A stretch of DNA of 64,000 nt from Sphagnum compactum (Eukaryota > Bryophyta > Sphagnopsida > Sphagnales): NCBI GenBank assembly GCA_965153455.1, contig OZ234493.1, forward strand, positions 4,960,001 to 5,024,000, read 5' to 3'. The position numbers and the translations under genes were made by a program. The notes beneath the pieces are model-generated. The model was given only the letters and a program-made list of their open reading frames with translations. It was not told where the DNA came from and made no database searches. Below, piece after piece: positions 10,810 through 22,252 of the stretch. The first letter of the stretch is position 1; every line of letters begins with the position of its first letter.

Positions 10810-11318
10810 TGTTAGAAGTACTATTCGTTTCTAATTCCCAACGTTGATGAATGTGTTCGAAGTACTATTCCTTTCTAATGTTGATGAATGTGTTAAACAT
10901 TCATCAAAAGGATGAATAGTATTCACATCCTTATAGTAGTTAGGTTAGGTTGAATAGTGGTGGCTAGGGTTAAGGTTTGGTGGCGGCTAGCGTTAGGGTT
11001 TTGGTGGCGGCTGGGGTTAGGCGACGGCTAGGGTTAGGGTTTGGTGGCGGCTAGGGTTAGGGTTAAGTGGCGGCTACTTTAGGGTTAGGAGATAGTATAA
11101 ATTGGAGTGGTTTTGAGTGGTCTTTCATTCCTTCCTTTCATGGTTTTTGAATGCACATAGAACCTTCACGCTTTGTTAGTTGTTGCAAGCCATAGTTTTG
11201 TGATTGCATCATTTGAAAGCATACAACCTTTGTATTGTTCTTGTTGGTTAATACAATTGTTCCATTTCATGAACCTTGAGTGTTCCATTTCTTGCTTGTT
11301 TACAAGTTGTTTCCAATA
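10810..11318 (+). repeat. 3' LTR of element K
   Basis: 509 bp, preceded by the purine tract agaatgggag. It matches the 5' LTR apart from scattered changes, including the start duplication. It is followed by gcaaagagaatag rather than by element B sequence. Confidence 0.92.
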
Positions 11319-11366
11319 GCAAAGAGAATAGTCTTATAAGTGAGTGAGAGGTGTGGAAGAGATTTC
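11319..11366 (+). other. Left piece of element E leader
   Basis: 48 bp whose end (gaggtgtggaagagatttc) continues exactly at 17708 (atttcttcaagg...) once the minus-strand insert and one copy of its target duplication atttc are removed. The joined text matches the K leader near 6448-6490. E's own primer site and 5' LTR are not present here. Confidence 0.75.
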
Positions 11367-11793
11367 TATTGGCAACAACTTGAAAACAAGCAAGAAATGC
11401 AACACTCAAGGTTCATGAAATGGAACAATTGTATTAACTAAAAGAAGATTACAAAGGTTGTATGCTTCAAATGCTACAATCATAAAACTATGGCTTGCAA
11501 CAACTAACAAAGCTTGAAGGTTCTATGTGCACTCAACAACCATGAAAGGAAAGAATGAAAGACAACTCAAAACCACTCCATTATATAATATCTCCTAAAC
11601 CTAAAGTAGCCGCCACTTAACCCTAACCTAGCTGCCACCAAACCCTAACCCTAGCCGCCGCCAAACCCTAAGTAGTCTCCACTTCTAAACCCTAACCTAA
11701 CAACTACAAGGATGTGTATACTATTCATCCTTTTGATGAATGTTTAACACATTCATCAACATTGGGAATTAGAAACGAATAGTATTTCTAACA
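11367..11793 (-). repeat. Copia LTR (3' LTR of the C unit)
   Basis: 427 bp in reverse orientation, from tattggcaac to ttctaaca. The purine tract (gagtgggag on the minus strand) follows at its upstream side. Shorter than the other copies because it has fewer minisatellite units. Confidence 0.9.
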
Positions 11794-11801
11794 CTCCCAC
11801 T

Positions 11802-13319
11802 CTATAAAGTTTCTAATCCGAACATGTTTATCAACTTATGATGTCGTTCTTTAGATATTGCCTTAGTAAGGACATCCGCCACCATGTGGTCGGTTGGACA
11901 ATATTCAAATCCGACTTCTCCATTTTAAACTCGTTCTCGAACAAAATGATGTTGTACATCAATGTGTTTTGTTCGTGCATGGTGAGTGGGATTCTTGGTC
12001 AATGATATCGCACCTTGATTGTCGCATCGAATCACCATCATTTTCTTCTCCTCCATGTATCTTAAATCCATCATCAATTTTGTTATCCATATGGCTTCTT
12101 TTGTGGCTTGCGTGTTCGCCATGTATTCCGCCTCCGTGGTGGACAATGCTATTGTCGGTTGTCGTTTGCTACTCCAAGAAATCGCTCCACCTCCAATCAT
12201 GAAAACAAACCCTGTGGTGGACCTCCTATCTTCAAGATCACCACCCCAATCCGCATCACAATATCCAAGAACTTCCTTGGATGGTGTTCCACAAAAATTG
12301 TAACTTCATTTGCAATGTACCTTGCAAATATCGAAAGATTCGTTTGACGGCCATCCAATGCTCCATGTTAGGGTTCGCCATGTGTTGACTCAACACGCTT
12401 ATTGGGTATGCCAAGTCGGGTCGTGTGCACAACATGGCATACATCAAAGACCCAACCGCTTGTTGATATGGAAATCCCTTTGATTCAGCATTTCCATTCA
12501 CATTCCTTTGTAACTTCACCTTGGGATTCAATGGAACTCCAATGGGCTTACATTCTTCCATTCGAAACCGCTTCAATATTTCCTTGAGGTATTTGATTTG
12601 GTTGATGCGTAGGAGTCTTTCATCACGATTCCTTTCCACCTCCATCCCCAAAAAGAAATGCAACTCCCCAAGGTCCTTCATTTCAAACTTTTGACTCAAT
12701 TCCTCTTTGATTTGCAAAAGTTTGTTTTGATCGTTACACACCAAAATGAAGTCGTCCACATAGACCACAATGAAAAACTTCACATCTCCCACTTGTGCAA
12801 CGTACACACTAGGATCCGCCTCACTCTTGATAAATTCAATGCTTTTGAGAAACGCATCTAACTTTTGATTCCATGCCCTCGGAGATTGTTTCAAACCATA
12901 CAAGGACTTGTGAAGCTTACACACGAGATGTTCACCTCCTTGGTGCACGAACCCTTGAGGTTGCTCCATGTAAATCTCCTCTTCAAGCTCGCCATTGAGA
13001 AATGCGGTTTTCACGTCCATTTGATGGATCTCCATGTCTTCCAAGGTTGCCAATGCAAGAATACAACGAATAGATGCAAATTTTGCGACCGGCGCAAAAG
13101 TTTCGTTGTAATCCACTCCGTAGGTTTGGGTAAAACCTCTTGCTACTAATCTAGCCTTGTAGCGTTCCACTTCCCCATTTGCGCCTTGTTTGATTTTGAA
13201 CACCCATTTGCAAGAAACGGGTTTCCTACCGGCGGGAAGTGGTACCAAAGTCCATGTGTTGTTTGTCATGAGGGAATCATATTCTTCTCGCATCGCACAC
13301 TCCGACTCCTTGGAATTTT
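11802..13319 (-). pseudogene. Copia pol fragment C (RT and RNase H)
   Basis: Minus-strand pol starting at NSKE, just upstream of the RT domain, and running to the terminal stop (complement of 11802-11804). RT and RNase H motifs are those of D. It is broken by a one-base insertion near 12290 and a TAA at 11925-11927 in the RNase H tail. YVDDFILV replaces YVDDLILV. The upstream side is cut at 13319 by the next LTR, where the text ggaatttt is interrupted; D shows the uninterrupted version near 15300. Confidence 0.88.
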
Positions 13320-13782
13320 TATTGGAAACAACTTGAATACAAGCAAGAAATGCAACACTCAAAGTTCATGAAAGATTACAAAGGTTGTATGCTTCAAATG
13401 CTACAATCATAAAACTATGGCTTGCAACAACTAACAAAGCTTGAAGGTTCTATGTGCACTCAACAACCATGAAAGGAAGGAATGAAAGACAACTCAAAAC
13501 CACTCACTTATATAATATCTCCTAACCCTAAGTAGCCGCCACTTAACCCTAACCTAGCCGCCACCAAACCCTAACCCTAGCCGCCGCCTAACCCTAGCCG
13601 CCACCAAACCCTAAACCTAGCCGCCGCCTAACCCTAACCCTAGCCGCCGCCAAACCCTAAGTAGTCTCCACTTCTAAACCCTAACCTAACAACTACAAGG
13701 ATGTGTATACTATTCATCCTTTTGATGAATGTTTAACACATTCATCAACATTGGGAATTAGAAACGAATAGTATTTCTAACA
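13320..13782 (-). repeat. Copia LTR between units C and D
   Basis: 463 bp, reverse orientation. On one side it interrupts the C pol; on the other it is joined to a purine tract and the D pol end, so it serves as 3' LTR of D. That combination is the signature of an LTR-LTR recombination. Confidence 0.9.
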
Positions 13783-13790
13783 CTCCCACT

Positions 13791-16700
13791 CTATAAAGTT
13801 TCTAATCCGAACATGTTTATCAACTTATGATGTCGTTCTTTAGATAATGCCTTAGTAAGGACATCCGCCACCATGTGTTCCGTTGGACAATATTCAAATC
13901 CTACTTCTCCATTTTCAACTCGTTCTCGAACAAAATGATGTTGTACATCAATGTGTTTTGTTCGTGCATGGTGAGTGGGATTCTTGGTCAATGATATCGC
14001 ACCTTGATTGTCGCATCGAATCACCATCATTTTCTTCTCCTCCATGTATCCCAAATCCATCATCAATTTTGTTATCCATACGGCTTCTTTTGTGGCTTGC
14101 GTGTTCGCCATGTATTCCGCCTCCGTGGTGGACAATGCTATTGTGGGTTGTCGTTTGCTACTCCAAGAAATCGCTCCACCTCCAATCATGAAAACAAACC
14201 CTGTGGTGGACCTCCTATCTTCAAGATCACCACCCCAATCCGCATCACAATATCCAAGAACTTCCTTGGATGGTGTTCCACCAAATTGTAACTTCATTTG
14301 CAATGTACCTTGCAAATATCGAAAGATTCGTTTGACGGCCATCCAATGCTCCATGTTAGGGTTCGCCATGTGTTGACTCAACACGCTTATTGGGTATGCC
14401 AAGTCGGGTCGTGTGCACAACATGGCATACATCAAAGACCCAACCGCTTGTTGATATGGAAATCCCTTTGATTCAGCATTTCCATTCGCATTCCTTTGTA
14501 ACTTCACCTTGGGATCCAATGGAACTCCAATGGGCTTACATTCTTCCATTCGAAACCGCTTCAATATTTCCTTGAGGTATTTGATTTGGTTGATGCGTAG
14601 GAGTCTTTCATCACGATTCCTTTCCACCTCCATCCCCAAAAAGAAATGCAACTCCCCGAGGTCCTTCATTTCAAACTTTTGACTCAATTCCTCTTTGATT
14701 TGCAAAAGTTTGTTTTGATCGTTACACACCAAAATGAGGTCGTCCACATAGACCACAATGAAAAACTTCACATCTCCCACTTGTGCAACGTACACACTAG
14801 GATCCGCCTCACTCTTGATAAATTCAATGCTTTTGAGAAACGCATCTAACTTTTGATTCCATGCCCTCGGAGATTGTTTCAAACCATACAAGGACTTGTG
14901 AAGCTTACACACGAGATGTTCACCTCCTTGGTGCACGAACCCTTGAGGTTGCTCCATGTAAATCTCCTCTTCAAGCTCGCCATTGAGAAATGCGGTTTTC
15001 ACGTCCATTTGATGGATCTCCATGTCTTTCAAGGCCGCCAATGCAAGAATACAACGAATAGATGCAAATTTTGCGACCGGCGCAAAAGTTTCGTTGTAAT
15101 CCACTCCGTAGGTTTGAGTAAAACCCCTTGCTACTAATCTAGCCTTGTAGCGTTCCACTTCCCCATTTGCGCCTTGTTTGATTTTGAACACCCATTTGCA
15201 AGAAACGGGTTTCCTACCGGCGGGAAGTGGTACCAAAGTCCATGTGTTGTTTGTCATGAGGGAATCATATTCTTCTCGCATCGCACACTCCCACTCCTTG
15301 GAATTTTCACATGTTAATGCTTCTTCAATATTTTGGGGCTCCTCCAAAAATGCAACGGTGGCGCGCTCCACCTCTTTGGTAGAAATCCACCAATCCCGAG
15401 GCCATTCCCTTCATTGCCTTTGAGGTCTTTCCCTCGCAATATCTTGTGAAGGTTCACAAGATGGGTTGTCATTGGAAACAACAAATTCCTCTTCCGATGA
15501 AGAACTTGGTGTGGATTCACTTTGCACACCTTCCATTCTTGTTTCACTCAAAGGTCTATCTTGACTAAAGGCCAATGGTTCTTCTCCCTCAACTTCTTCA
15601 TGCACAACTACATTTTCTTCTTTCTCAAGATGAGGTACACCACCTATTTCCTTTGAGCCTTCAATGAACACAACATCTCTACTTTTGATGATTCTCTTGG
15701 TTTTCACACACATCAAGCGATACGCTTTGGTGCCTTCGTAATATCCTAAAAACACACAAGGCATGGACTTGGAGTCTAATTTGGTCCTCTTCTCATCGGG
15801 GACATGTGCAAAGGCTTTACAACCAAAAACTCTCAAATGGGACACATCGGGTTTCCTACCACTCCACGCTTCTTGAGGGGTCTTGGAATCAAGAGCCTTG
15901 GTTGGACATCGATTTTTGATGTACACCGCCGTGTTCACCGCATCGCCCCAAAATTTAAGTTCCAACCCTTGTGCAAGAATCATGCTTCTTGCACATTCCA
16001 TGATGGTTCTATTGGCACGTTTCGCAACACCGTTTTGTTGTGGGGAATAGGGCGCACTTGTTTGTCGTTGAATTCCACATTCCGCAAGAAATGCGTCAAA
16101 TTTCTTAGACACAAATTCTCCTCCGTTGTCGGAACACAGCACTTTGATTTTGTGACCAATTTCGTTCTCCACCAAGGCCTTGTATTGTTTGAACTTTTCA
16201 AACGCTTCTCCTTTGGCGTTCAAAAGATAGACATGAGTTTTCCTTGAGAAATCGTTAATGAAAGTGAGAAAGTATCGCGCTCCACCATGGGATGTAATCT
16301 TCATTGGCCCGCACACATCAGTGTGCACAATCTCCAAAAGTTGTGAAGCCGTCGTTGCTCCGTCCTTGGGAAATGATGTTCTTTGATGTTTGCCTTTGAC
16401 GCATTCGTCACAAATGTGATGCAACGGCACTTCTTTCAAATTCATGCCATCCACCATGGCATCTAACTCCTTAAGGCTTGCCATGTTGAGATGGCCAAGT
16501 CTTTCATGCCAAAGCATCGCACTTTCCTCCAAAGAATTTGCAATGTGTGCCATGTCCTTACGCACCTTCACATTAAGAAGGTACAAGTTCTTGTCCCTTC
16601 GTGCTTGCGCCACAACAACTCCTCGAGCATCGTTGACCTTACAACCATCCTTGTCAAACTCCACTTTGAAACCTTCCGAAATGAGTTTGCTCACCGAAAT

Positions 16701-17563
16701 GAGATTATTCTTCATTTTTGGAACATGAAGAACTTGGGTGATGGTTGTGTGTGTCAATTGGCCTCCCACTTGCAATGTGGCTTTGATGCTCCCCTTGCCA
16801 ATGGCCTCCAAAACGGTGTCATCGCCCATGAACACCCTCCTGGGGGAAATGCGCTCGTACGTGGTAAACCATTCTTGTTCGAATGTCATGTGTTGCGTTG
16901 CACCCGAATTGACAATCCAATCATACGTGGTATGATCATTGGCACTCAATGCCGCAACAAACATTTGTTCGTGATCTTCACAAGCTTGATTAGCTTTTTC
17001 TTTTTCATCATTTTTCTTCTTGAAACAATTTCTCACAAAATGTTCGGGTTTCTTACAATAAAAGCAAAGCTTCTCATTTGGCTTGTGAGTTTTGTTCACT
17101 AATGCGGTAGTCTCAGAATTCTCACTTTCTTTTCTTTTGGACACTTCGTGAAGCAACCTTGGTACAACGAATTGAAGGTCTACATCTTTCGTGGACATGG
17201 ACTCCAAGCTTGTGACTAAGTTATCAAAGGATGGAGGAAGGCTCATGAGGAGTGCCATGTAAACATCTTCATCCGTAATGTTCACCTCGATGGAACGTAG
17301 TTGGTCCGCAAGGGCTTTCACCGTGTTGATGTGCACAAGCATGTCATCTCCTTTTTGCATTTTGATGGTGAAGAATCTCCTTCGAAGGAACAACTTGTTG
17401 CCAATGGTCTTAGCTTCATGCACACCACAAAGAGCCTCCCACGCACTTCTCACATTGTCACAATATTGAATGTGTGCAAGTTGGGCATCCGTGAGATGTT
17501 CACAAAGCAATGCAAAAGCCTTGGTCTCTTTTTCGTTGTAATCGGCCCTTGCAACTTCTTCAC
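13791..17563 (-). pseudogene. Element D gag-pol, one stop codon, 5' end missing
   Basis: Minus-strand single frame from about 17563 down to 13791. Gag lacks its first about 45 residues. The zinc knuckle reads CFYCKKPEHFVRNC (Glu where K has Gly). The protease centre reads NSGATQH: the catalytic Asp of D-S-G is Asn. In the integrase the codon at the catalytic Glu position (16020-16022) is Lys (VAKRANRT), with both Asp residues present. RT (YVDD) and RNase H look complete. The only nonsense codon is TGA at 15411-15413, a CGA-to-TGA change. The frame is otherwise free of shifts, so D is young, yet two catalytic residues are lost. Confidence 0.92.
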
Positions 17564-17707
17564 CCTAGTCGCCGCCTAACCCTAAGTAGTCTCCACTTCT
17601 AAACCCTAACCTAACAACTACAAGGATGTGTATACTATTCATGCTTTTGATGAATGTTTAACACATTCATCAACATTGGGAATTAGAAACGAATGGTATT
17701 TCTAACA
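17564..17707 (-). repeat. Truncated copia LTR (outer part of the D 5' LTR)
   Basis: 144 bp equivalent to the first third of the LTR, reverse orientation, ending ttctaaca next to the atttc duplication. The rest of the LTR, the primer site, leader and gag start of D are deleted; the break joins gag (gaagaagttgc on the minus strand) to the LTR minisatellite. Confidence 0.88.
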
Positions 17708-20700
17708 ATTTCTTCAAGGTGTTGTAAGTTTTTCAAGTGTGAAAAACTTGTTTTTGAAAGTATCAAGGTTTTCCAAGTGAAAGTGTTTGGAAGATAGTTC
17801 TTTTAGTTGTTGAAAACTTCAACTTTCAAGTTTGAGAGTGTTTGTTGTAGCATTTGTGTTCAAAATGTCTTCTTTTCAAATGGAGTCCTTGAAAGTCATG
17901 GAGAAGTTTGATGGTGGCAACTTTCACCTTTGGAAGTTCAAAATGCGCATGATGCTTTCCCAACATGGGCTTTGGAAATTTGTTGATGGGAGTGCCACCT
18001 TGCCAAGTGAAGAAGTTGCAAGGGCCGATTACAACGAAAAAGAGACCAAGGCTTTTGCATTGCTTTGCGAACATCTCACGGATGCCTTACTTGCACACAT
18101 TCAATATTGTGACAATGTGAGAAGTGCGTGGGAGGCTCTTTGCGAAGTGCATGAAACTAAGACAATTGGTAACAAGTTGTTCCTTCGAAGGAGATTCTTC
18201 ACCATCAAAATGCAAAAAGGAGATGACATGCTTGTGCACATCAACACGGTGGAAGCCCTTGCGGACCAACTACGTTCCATCTAGGTGAACATTACGGATG
18301 AAGATGTTTACATGGTACTCCTCATGAGCCTTCCTCCATCCTTTGATAACTTAGTCACAAGCTTGGAGTCCATGTCCACGAAAGATGTAGACCTTCAATT
18401 CGTTGTACCAAGGTTGCTTCACGAAGTGTCCAAAAGAAAAGAATGTGAGAATTCCGAGACTACCAATTAGTGAACAAAACTGACAAGCCAAATGAGAAGC
18501 TTTGCTTTTATTGTAAGAAACCCGAACATTTTGTGAGAAATTGTTTCAAGAAGAAAAATGATGAAAAAGAAAAAGCTAATCAAGCTTGTGAAGATCACGA
18601 ACAAATGTTTGTTGCGGCATTGAGTGCCAATGATCATACCACGTATGATTGGATTGTCGATTCGGGTGCAACGCAACACATGACATTCGAACAAGAATGG
18701 TTTACCACGTACGAGCGCATTTCCCCCAGGAGGGTGTTCATGGGCGATGACACCGTTTTGGAGGCCATTGGCAAGGGGAGCATCAAAGCCACATTGCAAG
18801 TGGGAGGCCAATTGACACACACAACCATCACCCAAGTTCTTCATGTTCCAAAAATGAAGAATAATCTCATTTCGGTGAGCAAACTCATTTCGAAAGGTTT
18901 CAAAGTGGAGTTTGACAAGGATGGTTGTAAGGTCAACGATGCTTGAGGAGTTGTTGTGGCGCAAGCACGAAGGGACAAGAACTTGTACCTTCTTGATGTG
19001 AAGGTGCGTAGGGACATGGCACACATTGCAAATTCTTTGGAGGAAAGTGCGATGCTTTGGCATGAAAGACTTGGCCATCTCAACATGGCAAGCCTTAAGG
19101 AGTTAGATGCCATGGTGGATGACATGAATTTGAAAGAAGTGCCGTTGCATCACATTTGTGAAGGATGCGTCAAAGGCAAACATCAAAGAACATCATTTTC
19201 CAAAGACTGAGCAACGAGGGCTTCACAACTTTTGGAGATTGTGCACACCGATGTGTGCGGGCCAATGAAGACTACATCGCATGGTGGAGCGCGATACTTT
19301 CTCACTTTCATTGACGATTTCTCAAGGAAAACTCATGTCTATCTTTTGAAGGCCAAAGGAAAAGCGTTTGAAAAGTTCAAACAATACAAGGCCTTGGTGG
19401 AGAACGAAATTGGTCACAAAATCAAAGTGTTACGTTCCGACAACGGAGGAGAATTTGTGTCTAGGAAATTTGACGCATTTCTTGCGGAATGTGGAATTCA
19501 ACGACAAACAAGTGCGCCCTATTCCCCACAACAAAACGGTGTTGCGAAACGTGCCAATAGAACCATCATGGAATGTGCAAGAAGCATGATTCTTGCACAA
19601 GGGTTGGAACTTAAATTTTGGGGCGATGCGGTGAACACGGCGGTGTACATCAAAAATCGATGTCCAACCAAGGCTCTTGATTCCAAGACCCCTCAAGAAG
19701 CGTGGAGTGGTAGGAAACCCGATGTGTCCCATTTGAGAGTTTTTGGTTGTAAAGCCTTTGCACATGTCCCCGATGAGAAGAGGACCAAATTAGACTCCAA
19801 GTCCATGCCTTGTGTGTTTTTAGGATATTACGAAGGCACCAAAGCGTATCGCTTGATGTGTGTGAAAACCAAGAGAATCATCAAAAGTAGAGATGTTGTG
19901 TTCATTGAAGGGTCAAAGGAAATAGGTGGTGTACCTCATCTTGAGAAAGAAGAAAATGTAGTTGTGCATGAAGAAGTTGAAGGAGAAGAACCATTGGCCT
20001 TTAGTCAAGATAGACCTTTGAGTGAAACAAGAATGGAAGGTGTGCAAAGTGAATCCACACGAAGTTCTTCATCGGAAGAGGAATTTGTTGTTTCCAATGA
20101 TAACCCATCTTGTGAACCTTCACAAGATATTGCGAGGGAAAGACCTCAAAGGCAACGAAGGGAATGGCCTCGGGATTGGTGGATTGCTACCAAAGAGGTG
20201 GAGCGCGCCACCATTGCATTTTTGGAGGAGCCCCAAAATATTGAAGAAGCATTGACATGTGAAAATTCCAAGGAGTGGGAGTGTGCGATGCGAGAAGAAT
20301 ATGATTCCCTCATGACAAACAACACATGGACTTTGGTACCACTTCCCGCCGGTAGGAAACCCGTTTCTTGCAAATGGGTGTTCAAAATCAAACAAGGCGC
20401 AAATGGGGAAGTGGAACGCTACAAGGCTAGATTAGTAGCAAGAGGTTTTACCCAAACCTACGGAGTGGATTACAATGAGACTTTTGCGCCGATCGCAAAA
20501 TTTGCATCTATTCGTTGTATTCTTGCATTGGCGGCCTTGGAAGACATGGAGATCCATCAAATGGACGTGAAAACCGCATTTCTCAATGGCGAGCTTGAAG
20601 AGGAGATTTACATGGAGCAACCTCAAGGGTTCGTGCACCAAGGAGGTGAACATCTTGTGTGTAAGCTTCACAAGTCCTTGTATGGTTTGAAACAATCTCC

Positions 20701-21714
20701 AAGGGCATGGAATCAAAAGTTAGATGCGTTTCTCAAAAGCATTGAATTTATCAAGAGTGAGGCGGATCCTAGTGTGTATGTTGCACAAGTGGGAGATGTG
20801 AAGTTTTTCATTGTGGTCTATGTGGACGACCTCATTTTGGTGTGCAACGATCAAAACACATCTTTTTGGGGATGGAGGTGGAAAGGAATCGTGATGAAAG
20901 ACTCCTACGCATCAACCAAATCAAATACCTCAAGGAAATATTGAAGCGGTTTCGAATGGAAGAATGTAAGCCCATTGGAGTTCCATTGGATCCCAAGGTG
21001 AAGTTACAAAGGAATGTGAATGGAAATGATGAATCAAAGGGATTTCCATATCAACAAGCGGTTGGGTCTTTGATGTATGCCATGTTGTGCACACGACCCG
21101 ACTTGGCATACCCAATAAGCGTGTTGAGTCAACACATGGCGAACCCTAACATGGAGCATTGGATGGCCGTCAAACGAATCTTTCGATATTTGCAAGGTAC
21201 ATTGCAAATGAAATTACAATTTGGTGGAACACCATCCAAGGAAGTTCTTGGATATTGTGATGCGGATTGGGGTGGTGATCTTGAAGATAGGAGGTCCACC
21301 ACAGGGTTTGTTTTCATGATTGGAGGTGGAGCGATTTCTTGGAGTAGCAAACGACAACCCACAATAGCATTGTCCACCACGGAGGCGGAATACATGGCGA
21401 ACACGCAAGCCACAAAAGAAGCCGTATGGATAACAAAATTGATGATGGATTTGGGATACATGGAGGAGAAGAAAATGATGGTGATTCGATGCGACAATCA
21501 AGGTGCGATATCATTGACCAAGAATCCCACTCACCATGCACGAACAAAACACATTGATGTACAACATCATTTTGTTCGAGAACGAGTTGAAAATGGAGAA
21601 GTAGGATTTGAATATTGTCCAACGGAACACATGGTGGCGGATGTCCTTACTAAGGCATTATCTAAAGAACGACATCATAAGTTGATAAACATGTTCGGAT
21701 TAGAAACTTCATAG
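17708..21714 (+). pseudogene. Element E leader remnant and gag-pol, decayed
   Basis: Leader 17708-17864, then ATG 17865 (MSSFQMES) and the full copia domain order. Breaks: TAG 18282-18284, a one-base deletion near 18464, TGA at 18944-18946 and at 19208-19210, and a 64-bp deletion in RT after 20858 that shifts frame. It shares with D the knuckle CKKPEHF and the integrase Lys at 19547-19549 instead of the catalytic Glu, but keeps the protease DSGATQH. The final stop is the TAG at 21712-21714, followed by purine tract and LTR. E is the host of the C/D insert and forms an inverted repeat with D. Confidence 0.92.
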
Positions 21715-21722
21715 AGTGGGAG

Positions 21723-22172
21723 TGTTAGAAATACTATTCGTTTCTAATTCCCAATGTTGATGAATGTGTTAAACATTCATCAAAAGGATGAATAGTATAC
21801 ACATCCTTGTAGTTGTTAGGTTAGGGTTTAGAAATGGAGACTACTTAGGGTTTGGCGGCGGCTAGGGTTAGGGTTAGGCGGCGGCTAGGTTTAGGGTTTG
21901 GTGGCGGCTAGGTTAGGGTTAAGTGGCTGCTACTTTAGGGTTAGGAGATATTATATAATGGAGTGGTTTTGAGTTGTCTTTCATTTCTTCCTTTCATGGT
22001 TGTTGAGTGCACATAGAACCTTCAAGCTTTGTTAGTTGTTGCAAGCCATAGTTTTATGATTGTAGCATTTGAAGCATACGACCTTTGTAATCTTCTTTTA
22101 GTTAATACAATTGTTCCATTTCATGAACCTTGAGTGTTACATTTCTTGCTTGTATTCAAGTTGTTTCCAATA
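21723..22172 (+). repeat. 3' LTR of element E
   Basis: 450 bp, TGTTAGAAATAC ... TTCCAATA. Same subfamily as LTR 1-3. It lacks the start duplication seen in K, so the K 3' LTR is not its partner. Confidence 0.92.
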
Positions 22173-22252
22173 GCTTCAAGCCTTGTTAGATATTACAAGC
22201 CATAGTTATATGATTGTAGCAATAAAGCATATAACCTTTGTAATTTCCAATA
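22173..22252 (+). repeat. 80-bp 3'-end piece of a divergent copia LTR
   Basis: Matches by eye, in reverse, the end of the H-type LTR at 35381-35460, including gttagatattacaagcc and aatttccaata. It is joined directly to the E LTR on the left and to reversed F pol on the right, so it marks a deletion junction. Confidence 0.75.

Larger units (their letters stand above)
5753..11318 (+). mobile_element. Near-complete Ty1/copia retrotransposon K
   Basis: Order: 5' LTR, half-tRNA primer site, leader, one gag-pol frame, purine tract, 3' LTR. This is the most complete copia copy in the window (5.57 kb). Both LTRs share a private tandem duplication of their first about 40 bp, showing they belong together. 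Flanks differ (gatag left, gcaaa right), so the target duplication is not preserved and the right flank was deleted or recombined. It sits inside the RNase H region of B. Confidence 0.9.
11367..17707 (-). mobile_element. Composite minus-strand copia insertion C/D in the leader of E
   Basis: The block is bounded by outward LTR ends and by a perfect 5-bp target duplication atttc (11362-11366 and 17708-17712). Read on the minus strand it holds a truncated 5' LTR, gag-pol D, a full LTR, a second RT-RNase H segment (C) and a 3' LTR. The two 3'-end units in tandem indicate recombination between an LTR inserted in pol and the element's own 3' LTR. Confidence 0.85.

Noticed and set aside
5748-11323. 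Target duplication of element K
   Set aside because: gatag and gcaaa do not match, so none is claimed.
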